Part shown: piece by piece, positions 45,221 through 53,792 of the stretch
Numbering within the stretch: position 1 is the stretch's first letter
Layout of the letters: each line of letters opens with the position of its first letter
Position numbers and translations under genes: made by a program
Assembly (NCBI GenBank): GCA_963761425.1
Contig: CAVXGQ010000004.1
Span: 248,001 to 312,000 of the forward strand
Reading direction: 5' to 3'
Source of the DNA: Bog-793 sp963761425
Lineage (GTDB): Bacteria > Actinomycetota > Acidimicrobiia > Acidimicrobiales > Bog-793
Length of the DNA stretch: 64,000 bases
The notes under the pieces: model-generated
What the model was told of the DNA's origin: nothing
Databases searched by the model: none
What the model saw: only the letters and a program-made list of their open reading frames with translations

Positions 45221-45561
45221 CCGGACACCCTGGGCGGGTGCACGGCCGGACCGTGTTCACCGCGCTCGCCGCAAGTCGGCGGCAGGCTCGTAGCGGTCCG
45301 GTGACGGTACACTTTCTCCCGCCGGGCGATGATCGCAACGAGGTGCTCGTCGCGTACGCGATTGGTCGGCACGTTGGTGGGGCCGTCGTTCGGAACCGCT
45401 GGCGTCGTCGATTGCGTGCCATCGCGGCCGAGATTTCCCCCGAGCTGGCCCACGGGGCCTATCTGGTTGGCCTCGGGCGCGGGGCGGTCGATCTCCGCTT
45501 CGACGAATTGAGAGGACGAGTCATCGAGACGATGAGACGGGCAAGCGGAGAACCCCGGTGA
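45217..45561 (+). CDS. rnpA: Ribonuclease P protein component
   Basis: 114 residues from TTG 45217, overlapping the rpmH stop. Family landmarks: SGPVTVHFLP and the RNR motif in VVRNRWRRRLRAI. It is the protein cofactor of the RNase P ribozyme that trims tRNA 5' ends. A GTG at 45238 is the other candidate start. Much longer upstream frames overlap rpmH and are rejected. Confidence 0.93.
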   Translation: MTGHPGRVHGRTVFTALAASRRQARSGPVTVHFLPPGDDRNEVLVAYAIGRHVGGAVVRNRWRRRLRAIAAEISPELAHGAYLVGLGRGAVDLRFDELRGRVIETMRRASGEPR

Positions 45562-45788
45562 AAAGGACGTCATCGGCCACGCGCGCGGTCCTCGTCGGGG
45601 CGATCCGCGTCTATCAGGCGATGCGGTTTAATCGTCCGTCACCGTGTCGGTTCGTGCCTTCCTGTTCGGAGTACGCCATCGAGGCGATTCGCACCCGTGG
45701 TGCGCTCCGGGGCTGCTGGCTTACGGCTCGACGTCTCGGACGCTGCCGCCCGGCCGGAGGCCGGGGTTTCGACCCTGTACCCGGTTAG
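45558..45788 (+). CDS. yidD: Membrane protein insertion efficiency factor YidD
   Basis: 76 residues with the conserved PSPCRFVPSCSEYAIEAI core and GGRGFDPVPG end; the three cysteines typical of the family are present. Starts at GTG 45558 overlapping rnpA (GTGA). Small amphipathic protein helping YidC at the membrane. Gene order rnpA-yidD-yidC supports it. Confidence 0.94.
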   Translation: MKRTSSATRAVLVGAIRVYQAMRFNRPSPCRFVPSCSEYAIEAIRTRGALRGCWLTARRLGRCRPAGGRGFDPVPG

Positions 45789-45797
45789 GGACACGCC

Positions 45798-46958
45798 ATG
45801 CTGCTCGCTTCATCGATAGGAGAGATCGCCCACCCGTTCTTCATCATTTTCGCCTGGTTGATCGAACGCTTCTACAGCCTGGTCCCCAACTACGCGATCG
45901 CCATCGCCTTGCTGACACTGGTCGTGATGATCGTCGTCTTCCCCATCACCCGACGGGCGACGCGCTCGATGATGAAGATGCAACTTCTTGCACCGGAACT
46001 GAAAAAGATACAAACGCGCTACAAGGTCCCTCCGGGTACGCCGGTCGCCGAACGCCAGGAAGCCCGGCAGCGGTTGAACGAAGAGATGATGGCGTTGTAC
46101 CGGGAGAACAACGTCAGCCCGACCGGCGGCTGTCTGCCGATGCTCCTCCAGCTGCCGATCTTTTGGATCCTGTACGGAACCATCCGCGGCCTGATTCACA
46201 CGAAGACCTTCGCCACTGAGGCCGAGGCGATAAAGGCCTGTGGGCACCCGATCTCGGCGCGGGTCTGCACCCAGCCGCTCTACATCGACCACTCTTCGAG
46301 CTTGTACCACGCCGTCATCCACGCCAACGGCAAGCTGATGGCCTTCGGGATCAACATGGCCGACTCAGTGCGGTCCGCAGGGCTCTCCTGGGCCGAGAAG
46401 GCGCCGCTCGTGGTGTTGATTCTGCTGGCGATCGCCCTGCAGTACATCCAGATCAAGCAGGTGAGCGGGCGGAACGCCGCCGCGGCGGCCGCGAATCCGC
46501 AGATGCAGCAGATGCAGAAGATCATGCCGATCATCTTCGCGGTCATCTACATCGCCATCCCGGCCGGGGTGAACGTGTACTTCATCGTGTCGAGCCTGTT
46601 CCGTATCGGGCAGCAGGAGTACATGTATCGACGGGATCCACATATTCGAGAATCCTTGGCGAAGCTCAACGCGCGGTCCAAGACGGAGCCCACCGTGGTC
46701 GCGACCCAAGGACGCGAGCAGCGCCCGAAGGGGTTGTTCGAGCGGCTCCTCACGCCACCGGCTCTGTCGGCGGGTGGCGATGGAGGTAAGGCGCCGGGTC
46801 CGGCACCCCAGCCAATGGGGGACGGTGCGTCGCCGGTGTCGAGGGTCCGACCGCCGGCCGCGACACGATCGGTTCCCCCGGGGGGGCGGGGTCCGGGCGG
46901 TGCCCCCCGTCGTCCCCAGTCCCGCGCTCGTGGAAAACGGCCGCGGAAGCCTCGCTGA
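45798..46958 (+). CDS. yidC: Membrane protein insertase YidC (Oxa1 family)
   Basis: 386 residues, five-helix insertase core without the large periplasmic domain of Gram-negatives. Helices at FFIIFAWLIERFYSLV, YAIAIALLTLVVMIVVFPI (start of the conserved core), LPMLLQLPIFWILYGTI and two more near residues 190 and 250. The basic, proline-rich C-terminus of about 100 residues is typical of actinobacteria and may bind ribosomes. Positioned between yidD and khpB, as usual. Confidence 0.95.
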   Translation: MLLASSIGEIAHPFFIIFAWLIERFYSLVPNYAIAIALLTLVVMIVVFPITRRATRSMMKMQLLAPELKKIQTRYKVPPGTPVAERQEARQRLNEEMMALYRENNVSPTGGCLPMLLQLPIFWILYGTIRGLIHTKTFATEAEAIKACGHPISARVCTQPLYIDHSSSLYHAVIHANGKLMAFGINMADSVRSAGLSWAEKAPLVVLILLAIALQYIQIKQVSGRNAAAAAANPQMQQMQKIMPIIFAVIYIAIPAGVNVYFIVSSLFRIGQQEYMYRRDPHIRESLAKLNARSKTEPTVVATQGREQRPKGLFERLLTPPALSAGGDGGKAPGPAPQPMGDGASPVSRVRPPAATRSVPPGGRGPGGAPRRPQSRARGKRPRKPR

Positions 46959-46960
46959 AG

Positions 46961-47947
46961 ATGGAATGGATCGAGACAACCGGGAGAAGCATCGCCGAGG
47001 CACTGGATGCCGCGCTGGACGAGCTGGGCGTGGACGAGCAGGATGCCGAAGTCGTCATCATCAAAGAGCCGAGGTCGGGCTTGTTCGGTTGGGGCCGGAG
47101 CGAGGCGCGTCTGCGAGCTCGGGTTCGTCCGTCACGGCCCCGTCCGAAGCGCTCCCAGCGCGACCGAGCCCGGGCTTCCCGGGGAACCCGTGGCGGATCC
47201 GAGTCGTCAGGGCGTGGACCGCGGAGAGGTGACACCCTGGTGGTGCAGCCCGATAAGTCCGGGCGAGGCGGTCAGGCCATGATCGCGGGCAGCCGGTCGG
47301 GGGGGCAAGAGGTCAGGGAGCGCCGGGCGGTGGTAGACGCGGCGGTGGCCCACACCGGGGGGAGTCGCCGACGGCGGCGGGGTGGTCGGGGTCGAGGCAA
47401 CGGTCGGGGCGGGTCACCCCCCCGGCCGGAGGGCGCAGGCGAGGAGGAAGCAATGACCGTCGAAGAACAGGTCGATCTGGTCGGGACATTCGTGCGCGGG
47501 GTGGTGGAACGTTTCGGCTTCGACGCCACGACGACCACCCGTGTCGAAGAGGACCGACTCTACGTTGACGTGGCGGGCGAGGACCTCGGCTTGCTCATCG
47601 GTCCCCGGGGGGCGACTCTCGACGCGCTGCAAGAGCTGGCGCGAACGGTGGTGCAACGGCGTGGCGACGAACGAGCCTTGCGGGTGGTGGTCGACGTAGC
47701 CGGATTCCGGGCTCGGCGCGCCGCGGCGCTGGAGAGCTTTACCCGACGCCGGGCGGCAGAGGTACTGGAATCCGGGGTGGCTGAAGCCCTGGAACCGATG
47801 TCGGCGGCGGACCGGAAGATCGTTCATGACACGGTGAGCGGGATCGAGGGATTGGAGACCGGCTCAGAGGGGATCGAGCCGAAGCGGTTCGTTGTCATTC
47901 GTCCGGGCGGCGGGGCCGAACCGAAGACCGAGCCGGCCGAAGGCTGA
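46961..47947 (+). CDS. khpB: KhpB (Jag/SpoIIIJ-associated) RNA-binding protein
   Basis: 328 residues: Jag-N domain (ETTGRSIAEALDAALDELGV, then GLFGWGRSEARLR), a long Arg/Gly-rich disordered linker (about residues 55-160), a KH domain (YVDVAGEDLGLLIGPRGATL) and a C-terminal R3H domain (MSAADRKIVHDTVSGIEG). The linker is unusually long. KhpB acts with KhpA on cell-division-related RNAs. Sits directly after yidC. Confidence 0.93.
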   Translation: MEWIETTGRSIAEALDAALDELGVDEQDAEVVIIKEPRSGLFGWGRSEARLRARVRPSRPRPKRSQRDRARASRGTRGGSESSGRGPRRGDTLVVQPDKSGRGGQAMIAGSRSGGQEVRERRAVVDAAVAHTGGSRRRRRGGRGRGNGRGGSPPRPEGAGEEEAMTVEEQVDLVGTFVRGVVERFGFDATTTTRVEEDRLYVDVAGEDLGLLIGPRGATLDALQELARTVVQRRGDERALRVVVDVAGFRARRAAALESFTRRRAAEVLESGVAEALEPMSAADRKIVHDTVSGIEGLETGSEGIEPKRFVVIRPGGGAEPKTEPAEG

Positions 47948-47984
47948 CGGTGCGTGGCACCCGCCAGGCCGCAGGCTCAGCGTG

Positions 47985-48644
47985 GTGAGGCCCCGACGGC
48001 CGGAGACCCCGGGCGGCCCGGGATGGTCGCTCGCCGAGGATGTTCTTGCCGTGCTGAAATCAGCGCAGGACCGAGGAGCAATAGGTCCTGGCCGGATTGC
48101 CGACCAAGTTCAGCACGCGCTCGGCTTTCTCGCGGCCTGTCCCCAGCTGGCCCGGGCCGACGCGGTCCTCGATCTCGGTAGCGGGGGCGGCCTACCCGGT
48201 CTGGTCCTGGCGGCGCGACTGCCCGGCGTGCGGTTCTACCTGCTCGACGGGCGAGTCGGCCGGGCCCGTTGGCTGGAAGGAGCGGTTGGTGAGCTGGGGT
48301 GGACCGGCCGGGTCATGGTGATCGCCGAGCGAGCCGAGGTGGCGGCACATCGAGCGAGGTGGCGCGGAGCCTTTCCGGCGGTGGTGGCTAGGAGTTTCGG
48401 GTCTCCCGCGGCGACGGCCGAATGCGGAGCCGGATTTCTCGGTCCCGCGGGGGTGCTCGTGGTGTCCGGTCCTCCAGGGGGAGCGCCGGAACGCTGGCTC
48501 GTCGACCGGCTCGGTGAGCTAGGCCTCGAGCTCGCAGAGGTGACGGTCTCACCCCGGTCGTTCGCTGTTCTCCGGCGGGTCGCGCCGTGCCCGACAAGGT
48601 TTCCCCGACGTATCGGAGTCCCCGAGCACCGACCATTGTTCTGA
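47985..48644 (+). CDS. rsmG: 16S rRNA (guanine-527-N7) methyltransferase RsmG
   Basis: About 219 residues from GTG 47985 (47982 equally possible). SAM motif LDLGSGGGLPGLVLAARL is diagnostic, followed by the YLLDGR and AERAEVAAH regions. Methylates N7 of G527 in 16S rRNA. Ends with a Pro/Arg tail at 48644. Upstream of parA as in most bacteria, but separated here by a reverse-oriented ORF. Confidence 0.93.
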   Translation: MRPRRPETPGGPGWSLAEDVLAVLKSAQDRGAIGPGRIADQVQHALGFLAACPQLARADAVLDLGSGGGLPGLVLAARLPGVRFYLLDGRVGRARWLEGAVGELGWTGRVMVIAERAEVAAHRARWRGAFPAVVARSFGSPAATAECGAGFLGPAGVLVVSGPPGGAPERWLVDRLGELGLELAEVTVSPRSFAVLRRVAPCPTRFPRRIGVPEHRPLF

Positions 48645-48675
48645 ACACGAAGAGCCAAGCAGACCGAATCCAACG

Positions 48676-48701
48676 GGGCCGGGATCTCCGAGATCTGGCC
48701 C
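48676..48701. terminator. Strong hairpin between convergent rsmG and the LAGLIDADG-like ORF
   Basis: GGGCC outer arm, GATCTC inner arm, one-base loop, GAGATC and GGCCC form a stem with a small internal bulge. No T-run, so termination is only a suggestion; the place, between converging genes, fits a bidirectional terminator. Confidence 0.4.
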
Positions 48702-48758
48702 GGGGCCACCCGGTGAAGGTGCGACCGGCGTCGCAGAGCGGTTGGTGGCGCTGACAGT

Positions 48759-49097
48759 TCAGAGGGAGAGAGGACGGACGGGTTCGAAGCCAAGTTGGCG
48801 GCACCGGGCCCGGTGGTGGCTGCCCAACCAAGGCCACATTCGGGCCAGTGCCGCGACCGCGAAGCGACAGTTCAGGTTGCAACGGTAGGTCGGTCGCCGC
48901 GGGGTGCCATCCGGGCCGACCGGTGCGGGATATGGTCCGAGCACCCGAGACTCAACGATTTCGGCGTACCGCCGCACGATGTCGTCATCGGTCAGGTGCA
49001 GCGCCATCCGGAGGTCCCGGCCGTTGTTGATCGTGACCAGGGCACCGGCGGCCTCGAAGATCCCGGCGGCCCAGGCCCACTCCTCGTCACTGGCCAT
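48759..49097 (-). CDS. LAGLIDADG-like small protein, catalytic motif degenerate
   Basis: 112 residues from ATG 49097. The first helix EWAWAAGIFEAAGALV aligns with the LAGLIDADG helix of homing endonucleases (typically WLAGLFEGDG). The later DDDIVRRYAEIV and MWPWLGSHHRARCRQLG are also found in single-domain members. The last acid of the motif, which binds the catalytic metal, is Ala here. It is antisense to the rsmG-parA direction and has no intron or intein around it. Likely an immobilised relic or repurposed DNA-binding protein. Confidence 0.6.
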   Translation of the reverse strand: MASDEEWAWAAGIFEAAGALVTINNGRDLRMALHLTDDDIVRRYAEIVESRVLGPYPAPVGPDGTPRRPTYRCNLNCRFAVAALARMWPWLGSHHRARCRQLGFEPVRPLSL

Positions 49098-49122
49098 GGG
49101 TGATATGTACCACAGTGGAACT

Positions 49123-49138
49123 TGTTTCCCGTGGAACC
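49123..49138. promoter_or_regulatory. parS-like site upstream of parA
   Basis: TGTTTCCCGTGGAACC matches 13 of 16 positions of the parS consensus (TGTTTCACGTGAAACA). Weak palindrome; lies about 85 bp before parA. Confidence 0.4.
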
Positions 49139-49223
49139 TTCCCGCCGGGTCGGTTCTCGACGTCCAGGGCACGGGGAGCTTTCCGGTGACGGGCCCTTGA
49201 CCTGCTGACTACGGACGTGGAGG

Positions 49224-50195
49224 ATGGAGGCCCGCGATTCGGCGCTGAGGCAGCCGAATCGCGCGAAGTCCAAGGTTGCGGGCCTGTCGAGGCGAAAGAT
49301 CGACAAGCGCCAGGGTTCAAGCTGCGGTGCGGCCGGAGAGCCGGGCCGGAGACGAGAGGAGCTCGGCATCGCGCACGCAAGGAGGGCACGAACGAGGTCC
49401 GCCACCAGGCACGCCGGCACACGCCGAGGATCCGCGCGTCTGTTCGCGGTGGCCAACCAAAAAGGCGGAGTCGGAAAGACGACGACGACGGTCAACCTCG
49501 GTGCTGCCCTGGCGGAATTCGGCTGGCGAGTGCTGATCGTTGACCTCGACCCTCAGGGGAACGCGACGACCGGACTCGGGGTAGAGGCTCGGAACTTTGA
49601 TAACTCGATCTACGACGTCCTGCTTCACGGATTCCCCATCGAGGACTGCATCGAGCCGACGAACCTGAAGAACCTGTTCCTCGTTCCCGCGACGATCGAC
49701 CTCGCTGGCGCGGAAATTGAACTGGTCTCCGCCATGAGCCGCGAGCTCCGGTTGCACCGGGCGGTTGGGTCCGTAGTCGAGGACTTCGCCTTCGTCTTCA
49801 TCGACTGTCCGCCTTCGCTGGGGCTGTTGACGGTCAACGGGTTGGCGGCGGCCTCGGAGGTCCTGGTGCCCATCCAGTGCGAGTACTACGCGCTGGAAGG
49901 ACTCGGTCAGCTGATCCGCAGCGTCGACCTGGTACGCGCCAACCTGAATCCGGCGCTCGATCTGTCTACGATCGTGCTCACGATGTACGACGGACGCACC
50001 AAGCTCGCCGAGCAGGTCGCCAGTGAGGTGCGGAAACACTTCGGCGATAAGGTCTGTCAGACGGTCATCCCGCGATCGGTCCGTATCTCGGAAGCTCCGT
50101 CGTTCGGCCAACCGGTGACCGTGCACGATCCACATTCGACCGGGGCCGTCGCCTATCGGGCCCTGGCAGAGGAGCTGAGCGGTGGCCCGGCGTAG
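49224..50195 (+). CDS. parA: Chromosome partitioning ATPase ParA (Soj)
   Basis: 323 residues: about 70 basic disordered residues, then deviant Walker A ANQKGGVGKTTTTVNLG, IVDLDPQGNAT, IDCPPSLGLLT and PIQCEYYALEGLGQL. ParA binds DNA non-specifically and moves ParB-parS complexes. The basic N-terminus is longer than usual. ATG at 49224 follows GTGGAGG. ParB overlaps by 14 bp. Confidence 0.95.
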   Translation: MEARDSALRQPNRAKSKVAGLSRRKIDKRQGSSCGAAGEPGRRREELGIAHARRARTRSATRHAGTRRGSARLFAVANQKGGVGKTTTTVNLGAALAEFGWRVLIVDLDPQGNATTGLGVEARNFDNSIYDVLLHGFPIEDCIEPTNLKNLFLVPATIDLAGAEIELVSAMSRELRLHRAVGSVVEDFAFVFIDCPPSLGLLTVNGLAAASEVLVPIQCEYYALEGLGQLIRSVDLVRANLNPALDLSTIVLTMYDGRTKLAEQVASEVRKHFGDKVCQTVIPRSVRISEAPSFGQPVTVHDPHSTGAVAYRALAEELSGGPA

Positions 50196-51090
50196 AGGGC
50201 TCGGCAAGGGGCTCGGGGCCTTGATCCCCTCCGAGGCGACCCGCGTCTCGCCGTCCGGGATGCGTGAGATCGCCCTGGCGCGGATCCGACCGAATCCGTT
50301 CCAGCCCCGGACACACTTCGACGAGGAAGCTCTGGCCGCGCTGGTCGACTCGATCCGGGCGGTTGGCGTTCTTCAGCCGGTCCTGGTGCGCGAAGCGGAC
50401 GACGAGGAGTATGAGCTGATCGCCGGCGAGCGACGCTGCCGGGCGGCGCGACGCGCCGGGTTGCTGGCTATTCCGGCACTCATCCAGACTGCCGACGACG
50501 CCCTCAGCCTGGAGCAGGCCCTCGTCGAGAACCTGCACCGGGAAGATCTCAATCCGCTCGATGAAGCCGCCGCCTACCAGCAGCTCATCGAGGATTTTCA
50601 TCTCACGCACGACAACGTTGCCCACCGGGTCGGCAAGAGCCGGGCCGCCATTTCGAATGCGCTACGACTCTTCCAGCTGCCGCCGGCGGTGCAGCGACTC
50701 ATCCAGGACGGGCAGCTCTCGGCGGGTCATGCCCGGGTGCTGCTCATGACCCCGGACCGCGTCCTACAGGAATCGCTGGCGAACCGGGCGGTCGCCGAAG
50801 GCCTGTCGGTGCGGGTGCTCGAGGAGCTGGTGCACGACATGGTTGAGGCCCCCGAGCCGAAGCCGCCCACGGCTTCGGGCCCGGAAGGTCCGGCGTCGCC
50901 GTCCAAGGGGTCCGGCCTGCGACCACCCGGGGTGCTCGAACTGGAGGAACTGCTCGCCGAGTACCTGAACACCCGGGTGCGGGTGGCGATGAGGGCCGAT
51001 CACGGCCGGGTGACGATCGAGTTCGCGACCCTCGAAGACCTCGAGCGGATCTACCGGTTGATGATCGGAGAACCCTCAAGTCGCCCTTGA
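50182..51090 (+). CDS. parB: Chromosome partitioning CTPase ParB (Spo0J)
   Basis: 302 residues. RGLGKGLGALIP start, CTP-binding GERRCRAARRAG, ALVENLHREDLNPLDEA, and helix-turn-helix VAHRVGKSRAAISNALRL. Binds parS and slides as a clamp along DNA. Its GTG lies inside parA, so the two are translated together. C-terminal dimer region near LEDLERIYRLM. Confidence 0.96.
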   Translation: MARRRGLGKGLGALIPSEATRVSPSGMREIALARIRPNPFQPRTHFDEEALAALVDSIRAVGVLQPVLVREADDEEYELIAGERRCRAARRAGLLAIPALIQTADDALSLEQALVENLHREDLNPLDEAAAYQQLIEDFHLTHDNVAHRVGKSRAAISNALRLFQLPPAVQRLIQDGQLSAGHARVLLMTPDRVLQESLANRAVAEGLSVRVLEELVHDMVEAPEPKPPTASGPEGPASPSKGSGLRPPGVLELEELLAEYLNTRVRVAMRADHGRVTIEFATLEDLERIYRLMIGEPSSRP

Positions 51091-51125
51091 AGGCTGACCG
51101 GTCCTTTGGCGGCATCGAGCAGTAA

Positions 51126-51141
51126 TGGCATGCGAATGCCA
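51126..51141. terminator. Hairpin after parB
   Basis: TGGCAT-GCGA-ATGCCA, 6-bp stem with a 4-base loop, followed by ATAGAGCTTTT. Thirty-five bases after the parB stop; weak intrinsic terminator. Confidence 0.45.
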
Positions 51142-51241
51142 ATAGAGCTTTTCAACTGGGAGAATACATCCCGATGACCGCAGGACGACAACCGCGTGAC
51201 CGGGGTGCGACCGGACTCGGCTAACGCGTCGATGGAAGTTG

Positions 51242-51270
51242 ATCCACAAGCTCATGCACAGCTTGTGGAT
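51242..51270. terminator. 11-bp perfect hairpin next to the cwlM-like gene end
   Basis: ATCCACAAGCT and AGCTTGTGGAT separated by CATGCAC. Ten bases beyond the stop of the minus-strand amidase-like gene. Likely terminator, though each arm contains a DnaA-box-like TCCACA. Confidence 0.5.
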
Positions 51271-51279
51271 GGCGATTGG

Positions 51280-52290
51280 TCACTCCCAGACGGTCCCGAC
51301 CCAGCGTGTGAGGGCCGTGACGACCACCCGGGCGAGCTCCGCGGTCCGTGGGATGACGATCTCCGGCGCCCCGAGCTGGATCTCGACCGCCGGCATGCGC
51401 GTCTCGCGCAGGATCGGCAGCGCCATGCCGGTGGTGCCGCCGTCGTCGAGTCCGAGCGCCACGGGGAGCTCCGCCTGTAGAAGCTCGGCGAGACGCCGGC
51501 TCGCCGCGGACTCGTAGCGGAAGCCGCGGTAGTACGCGATGCGGCAGGTGCGGACCTCCGGCACCAGCTGCAAGCTGATGAGACAGTCCACTTGGGTCGC
51601 GTTGGCCTCGGCGGCCTGGCGGGAGGGATCAGGGTGCGAGAAGGAAAGGGCCGCCGCCGCCCCCGCCTCGCTCAGGGCGCGGCACAACGCGCTGGCGCCG
51701 GTCGCGAATCCCCCGGGTTCGGCGACCGCGACGCGCCGGCCGTGCAGGTCGGAGCGGCCGCGTGCCACCGCGAGCCGCTCTCGCAACGGCGTGACGAGTT
51801 TCGAGGCGCCGGCCCGCATCGAGAAGCGATCGAGTTCATCGAGCGTGCGCCGGCCGAGGAAGCCGTCGGCGGGAAGCCCGGCGTTGCGCTGGAAGTCCGT
51901 TAGTGCCGTAACCGTCTGGTCGCCGAAGATTCCGTCAACTCGCCCGGGGTCGAAACCAAGCCGGCTTAAGCGGCTCTGCAGTTCGGCAACGTCGTCGCCG
52001 CGGAGCATCGGGGTCCTGCGGTACAGCAAGCGGGAACCGAGCCGGAAGCCGGCTTCGACGACCGCCGACCAGGTCGCGCGGTCACACTGACCATCGCTCG
52101 GCAGACCTCGCTCGGCCTGGAACGATAAGACGGCCGCAACCGTGGCATCACCGAAAAGGCCTGGTGGGTCGTCGGCGGGGAATCCGAGCCTGTTCAGCCG
52201 GCTCTGGAGATCGGCAACTGCGGCACCCGTGTCGCCCTTTCTCAACGGCAGGGGGCCCTGGTCGACCGGGTTCGATTCGGTGCCGGGCAC
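51280..52290 (-). CDS. cwlM: CwlM-like peptidoglycan regulator (amidase-3 pseudoenzyme with two PG-binding domains)
   Basis: 336 residues. Two PG_binding_1 repeats (about residues 18-75 and 95-150, each with LQSRLxRLGF and ending in FQ). The C-terminal amidase_3-like domain lacks the zinc ligands: the DPGHGG region reads AEPGGF and the SIHxN region reads SLQLV. In Mycobacterium the equivalent CwlM, also between trx genes and parB, is an inactive amidase that activates MurA when phosphorylated. No signal peptide is apparent, which fits a cytoplasmic regulator. Confidence 0.85.
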   Translation of the reverse strand: MPGTESNPVDQGPLPLRKGDTGAAVADLQSRLNRLGFPADDPPGLFGDATVAAVLSFQAERGLPSDGQCDRATWSAVVEAGFRLGSRLLYRRTPMLRGDDVAELQSRLSRLGFDPGRVDGIFGDQTVTALTDFQRNAGLPADGFLGRRTLDELDRFSMRAGASKLVTPLRERLAVARGRSDLHGRRVAVAEPGGFATGASALCRALSEAGAAAALSFSHPDPSRQAAEANATQVDCLISLQLVPEVRTCRIAYYRGFRYESAASRRLAELLQAELPVALGLDDGGTTGMALPILRETRMPAVEIQLGAPEIVIPRTAELARVVVTALTRWVGTVWE

Positions 52291-52360
52291 GCGGCCATGC
52301 TAGGTGGGCGATCGCAGCCCAGTGATCAACCGGCTTAGCCCGCGTCGACGGGCCCGGTCC

Positions 52361-52687
52361 CTACAGGTGGGGATCGATGTCGGACAGCAGCGCGGACTTG
52401 CCCTTCGCGCCGACGATACGGGCCTGGATCTCACCGCCTTTGAAAAGGATGAGGGTGGGGATGCTCATCACCTCGAAACGACGCGCCGTGGCCACGTTGT
52501 CGTCCACGTTGAGCTTGACCACGCGCAAGCTGCCTTGTTTCTCCTCGGCTATCTCGTCGAGGATTGGCGCGATGATCTTGCACGGCCCGCACCACTCGGC
52601 CCAGAAGTCGACGAGGACCGGCGTGTCGGAATGTGCCACCTCCTCGTCGAAGGTGCTGTCCGTCACCGCGGACGTTGCTGCTGACAC
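52361..52687 (-). CDS. trxA: Thioredoxin
   Basis: 108 residues, VDFWAEWCGPCKIIAPIL with the WCGPC redox site and the cis-proline MSIPTLILFKGG. Reduced by the TrxB encoded upstream. Standard length. Same strand as trxB with about 100 bp between. Confidence 0.97.
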   Translation of the reverse strand: MSAATSAVTDSTFDEEVAHSDTPVLVDFWAEWCGPCKIIAPILDEIAEEKQGSLRVVKLNVDDNVATARRFEVMSIPTLILFKGGEIQARIVGAKGKSALLSDIDPHL

Positions 52688-52790
52688 TCGTCCTCCTCAG
52701 CGTTTCTTGGTCCGCACAGCGGTCGCTACCGTGCGGACGCCCTCAATAAACAACCATGTGGCCGGGAACATTCCCTGTTCGGGGCCCACC

Positions 52791-53792
52791 TCAGCCCGAT
52801 CCCGCCGAGGCAAGGTACTGGTCGACGTCGAGTGCCGCCATGCAGCCGGATCCGGCGGCGGTGACCGCCTGGCGGTAGCGGTGGTCCTGGACGTCGCCGC
52901 AGGCGAAGACGCCGGCCACGTTCGTTTCGGTGCTCCCCCGGGTGTGGAGATAGCCCGCCTCGTCCATCTCGAGCTGGCCGCGGAAGAGGTCGGTGTTGGG
53001 GGCGTGACCGATCGCCACGAAGCAGCCGTCGACCTCGAGCTCTCGCGACTGGCCGGTCACGACGTCGCGCAGCTGCAGGCTGGTGAGCTGCTTCTCACCG
53101 AGCATCTCGGTGACGACGGCGTTGAAGGCGAAAGAGATCTTGGGGTTGGACAAAGCTCGATCTTGGAGGATCTTTGACGCCCGCAGCTGCTTGCGGCGGT
53201 GAATGACGACCACCGAGGCCGCGAAGCGGGACAGGAAGATGGCCTCTTCGAGGGCGGAGTCACCCCCGCCGACCACTGCGATCGGCCGGTCCCGGAAGAA
53301 GAAACCGTCACAGGTCGCGCAGGTCGAGACCCCGTGCCCGGTGAGTTCGGCCTCACCGGGGACGCCGAGGGTGATGGCGCGGGCCCCGGTCGCGATGATC
53401 ACCGACCGCGCCCGGTAGGTGGGCTCGGGAGCCTCGGGGTCGCCGGTCCAGACCCTGAAGGGTTGCGACCCCAGCGCCACCCGGGAGACCCTGGCGGTGA
53501 CGACCTCGGCCCCGAATCGCTCCGCCTGGGCGCGCAAGCGCTCCATCAGGTCGGGACCGAGGACGCCCTCGGGGAATCCCGGGAAGTTCTCGACCTCGGT
53601 GGTCAGCATCAGCTGGCCACCGGGTTGGTCGCTCGTCGAGGAAGGTTCACCCGCGATCACGAGCGGCCGCAGGTCGGCGCGGGCCGCGTAGACGGCGGCG
53701 GTGAGCCCGGCGGGTCCGGAACCGATGACGACGACGTCGCGCGTGCCATCGCTCGTTGGCGGGCAGGTTACCCGGCTATCGAGGTCAGTCAC
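52791..53792 (-). CDS. trxB: Thioredoxin reductase
   Basis: 333 residues. FAD motif VIGSGPAGLTAAVYAA, redox CATCDG, NADPH motif VVGGGDSALEEAI and C-terminal GVFACGDVQDHRYRQA. Transfers electrons from NADPH to thioredoxin. GTG start at 53792 overlaps the upstream small membrane protein gene by 8 bp. Confidence 0.97.
   Translation of the reverse strand: MTDLDSRVTCPPTSDGTRDVVVIGSGPAGLTAAVYAARADLRPLVIAGEPSSTSDQPGGQLMLTTEVENFPGFPEGVLGPDLMERLRAQAERFGAEVVTARVSRVALGSQPFRVWTGDPEAPEPTYRARSVIIATGARAITLGVPGEAELTGHGVSTCATCDGFFFRDRPIAVVGGGDSALEEAIFLSRFAASVVVIHRRKQLRASKILQDRALSNPKISFAFNAVVTEMLGEKQLTSLQLRDVVTGQSRELEVDGCFVAIGHAPNTDLFRGQLEMDEAGYLHTRGSTETNVAGVFACGDVQDHRYRQAVTAAGSGCMAALDVDQYLASAGSG

Noticed and set aside
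43497..45422. 641-codon dnaA reading frame
   Set aside because: The first ~178 codons cross rpmH and rnpA antisense and have no family resemblance; TTG 44888 with a strong ribosome site fits DnaA length.
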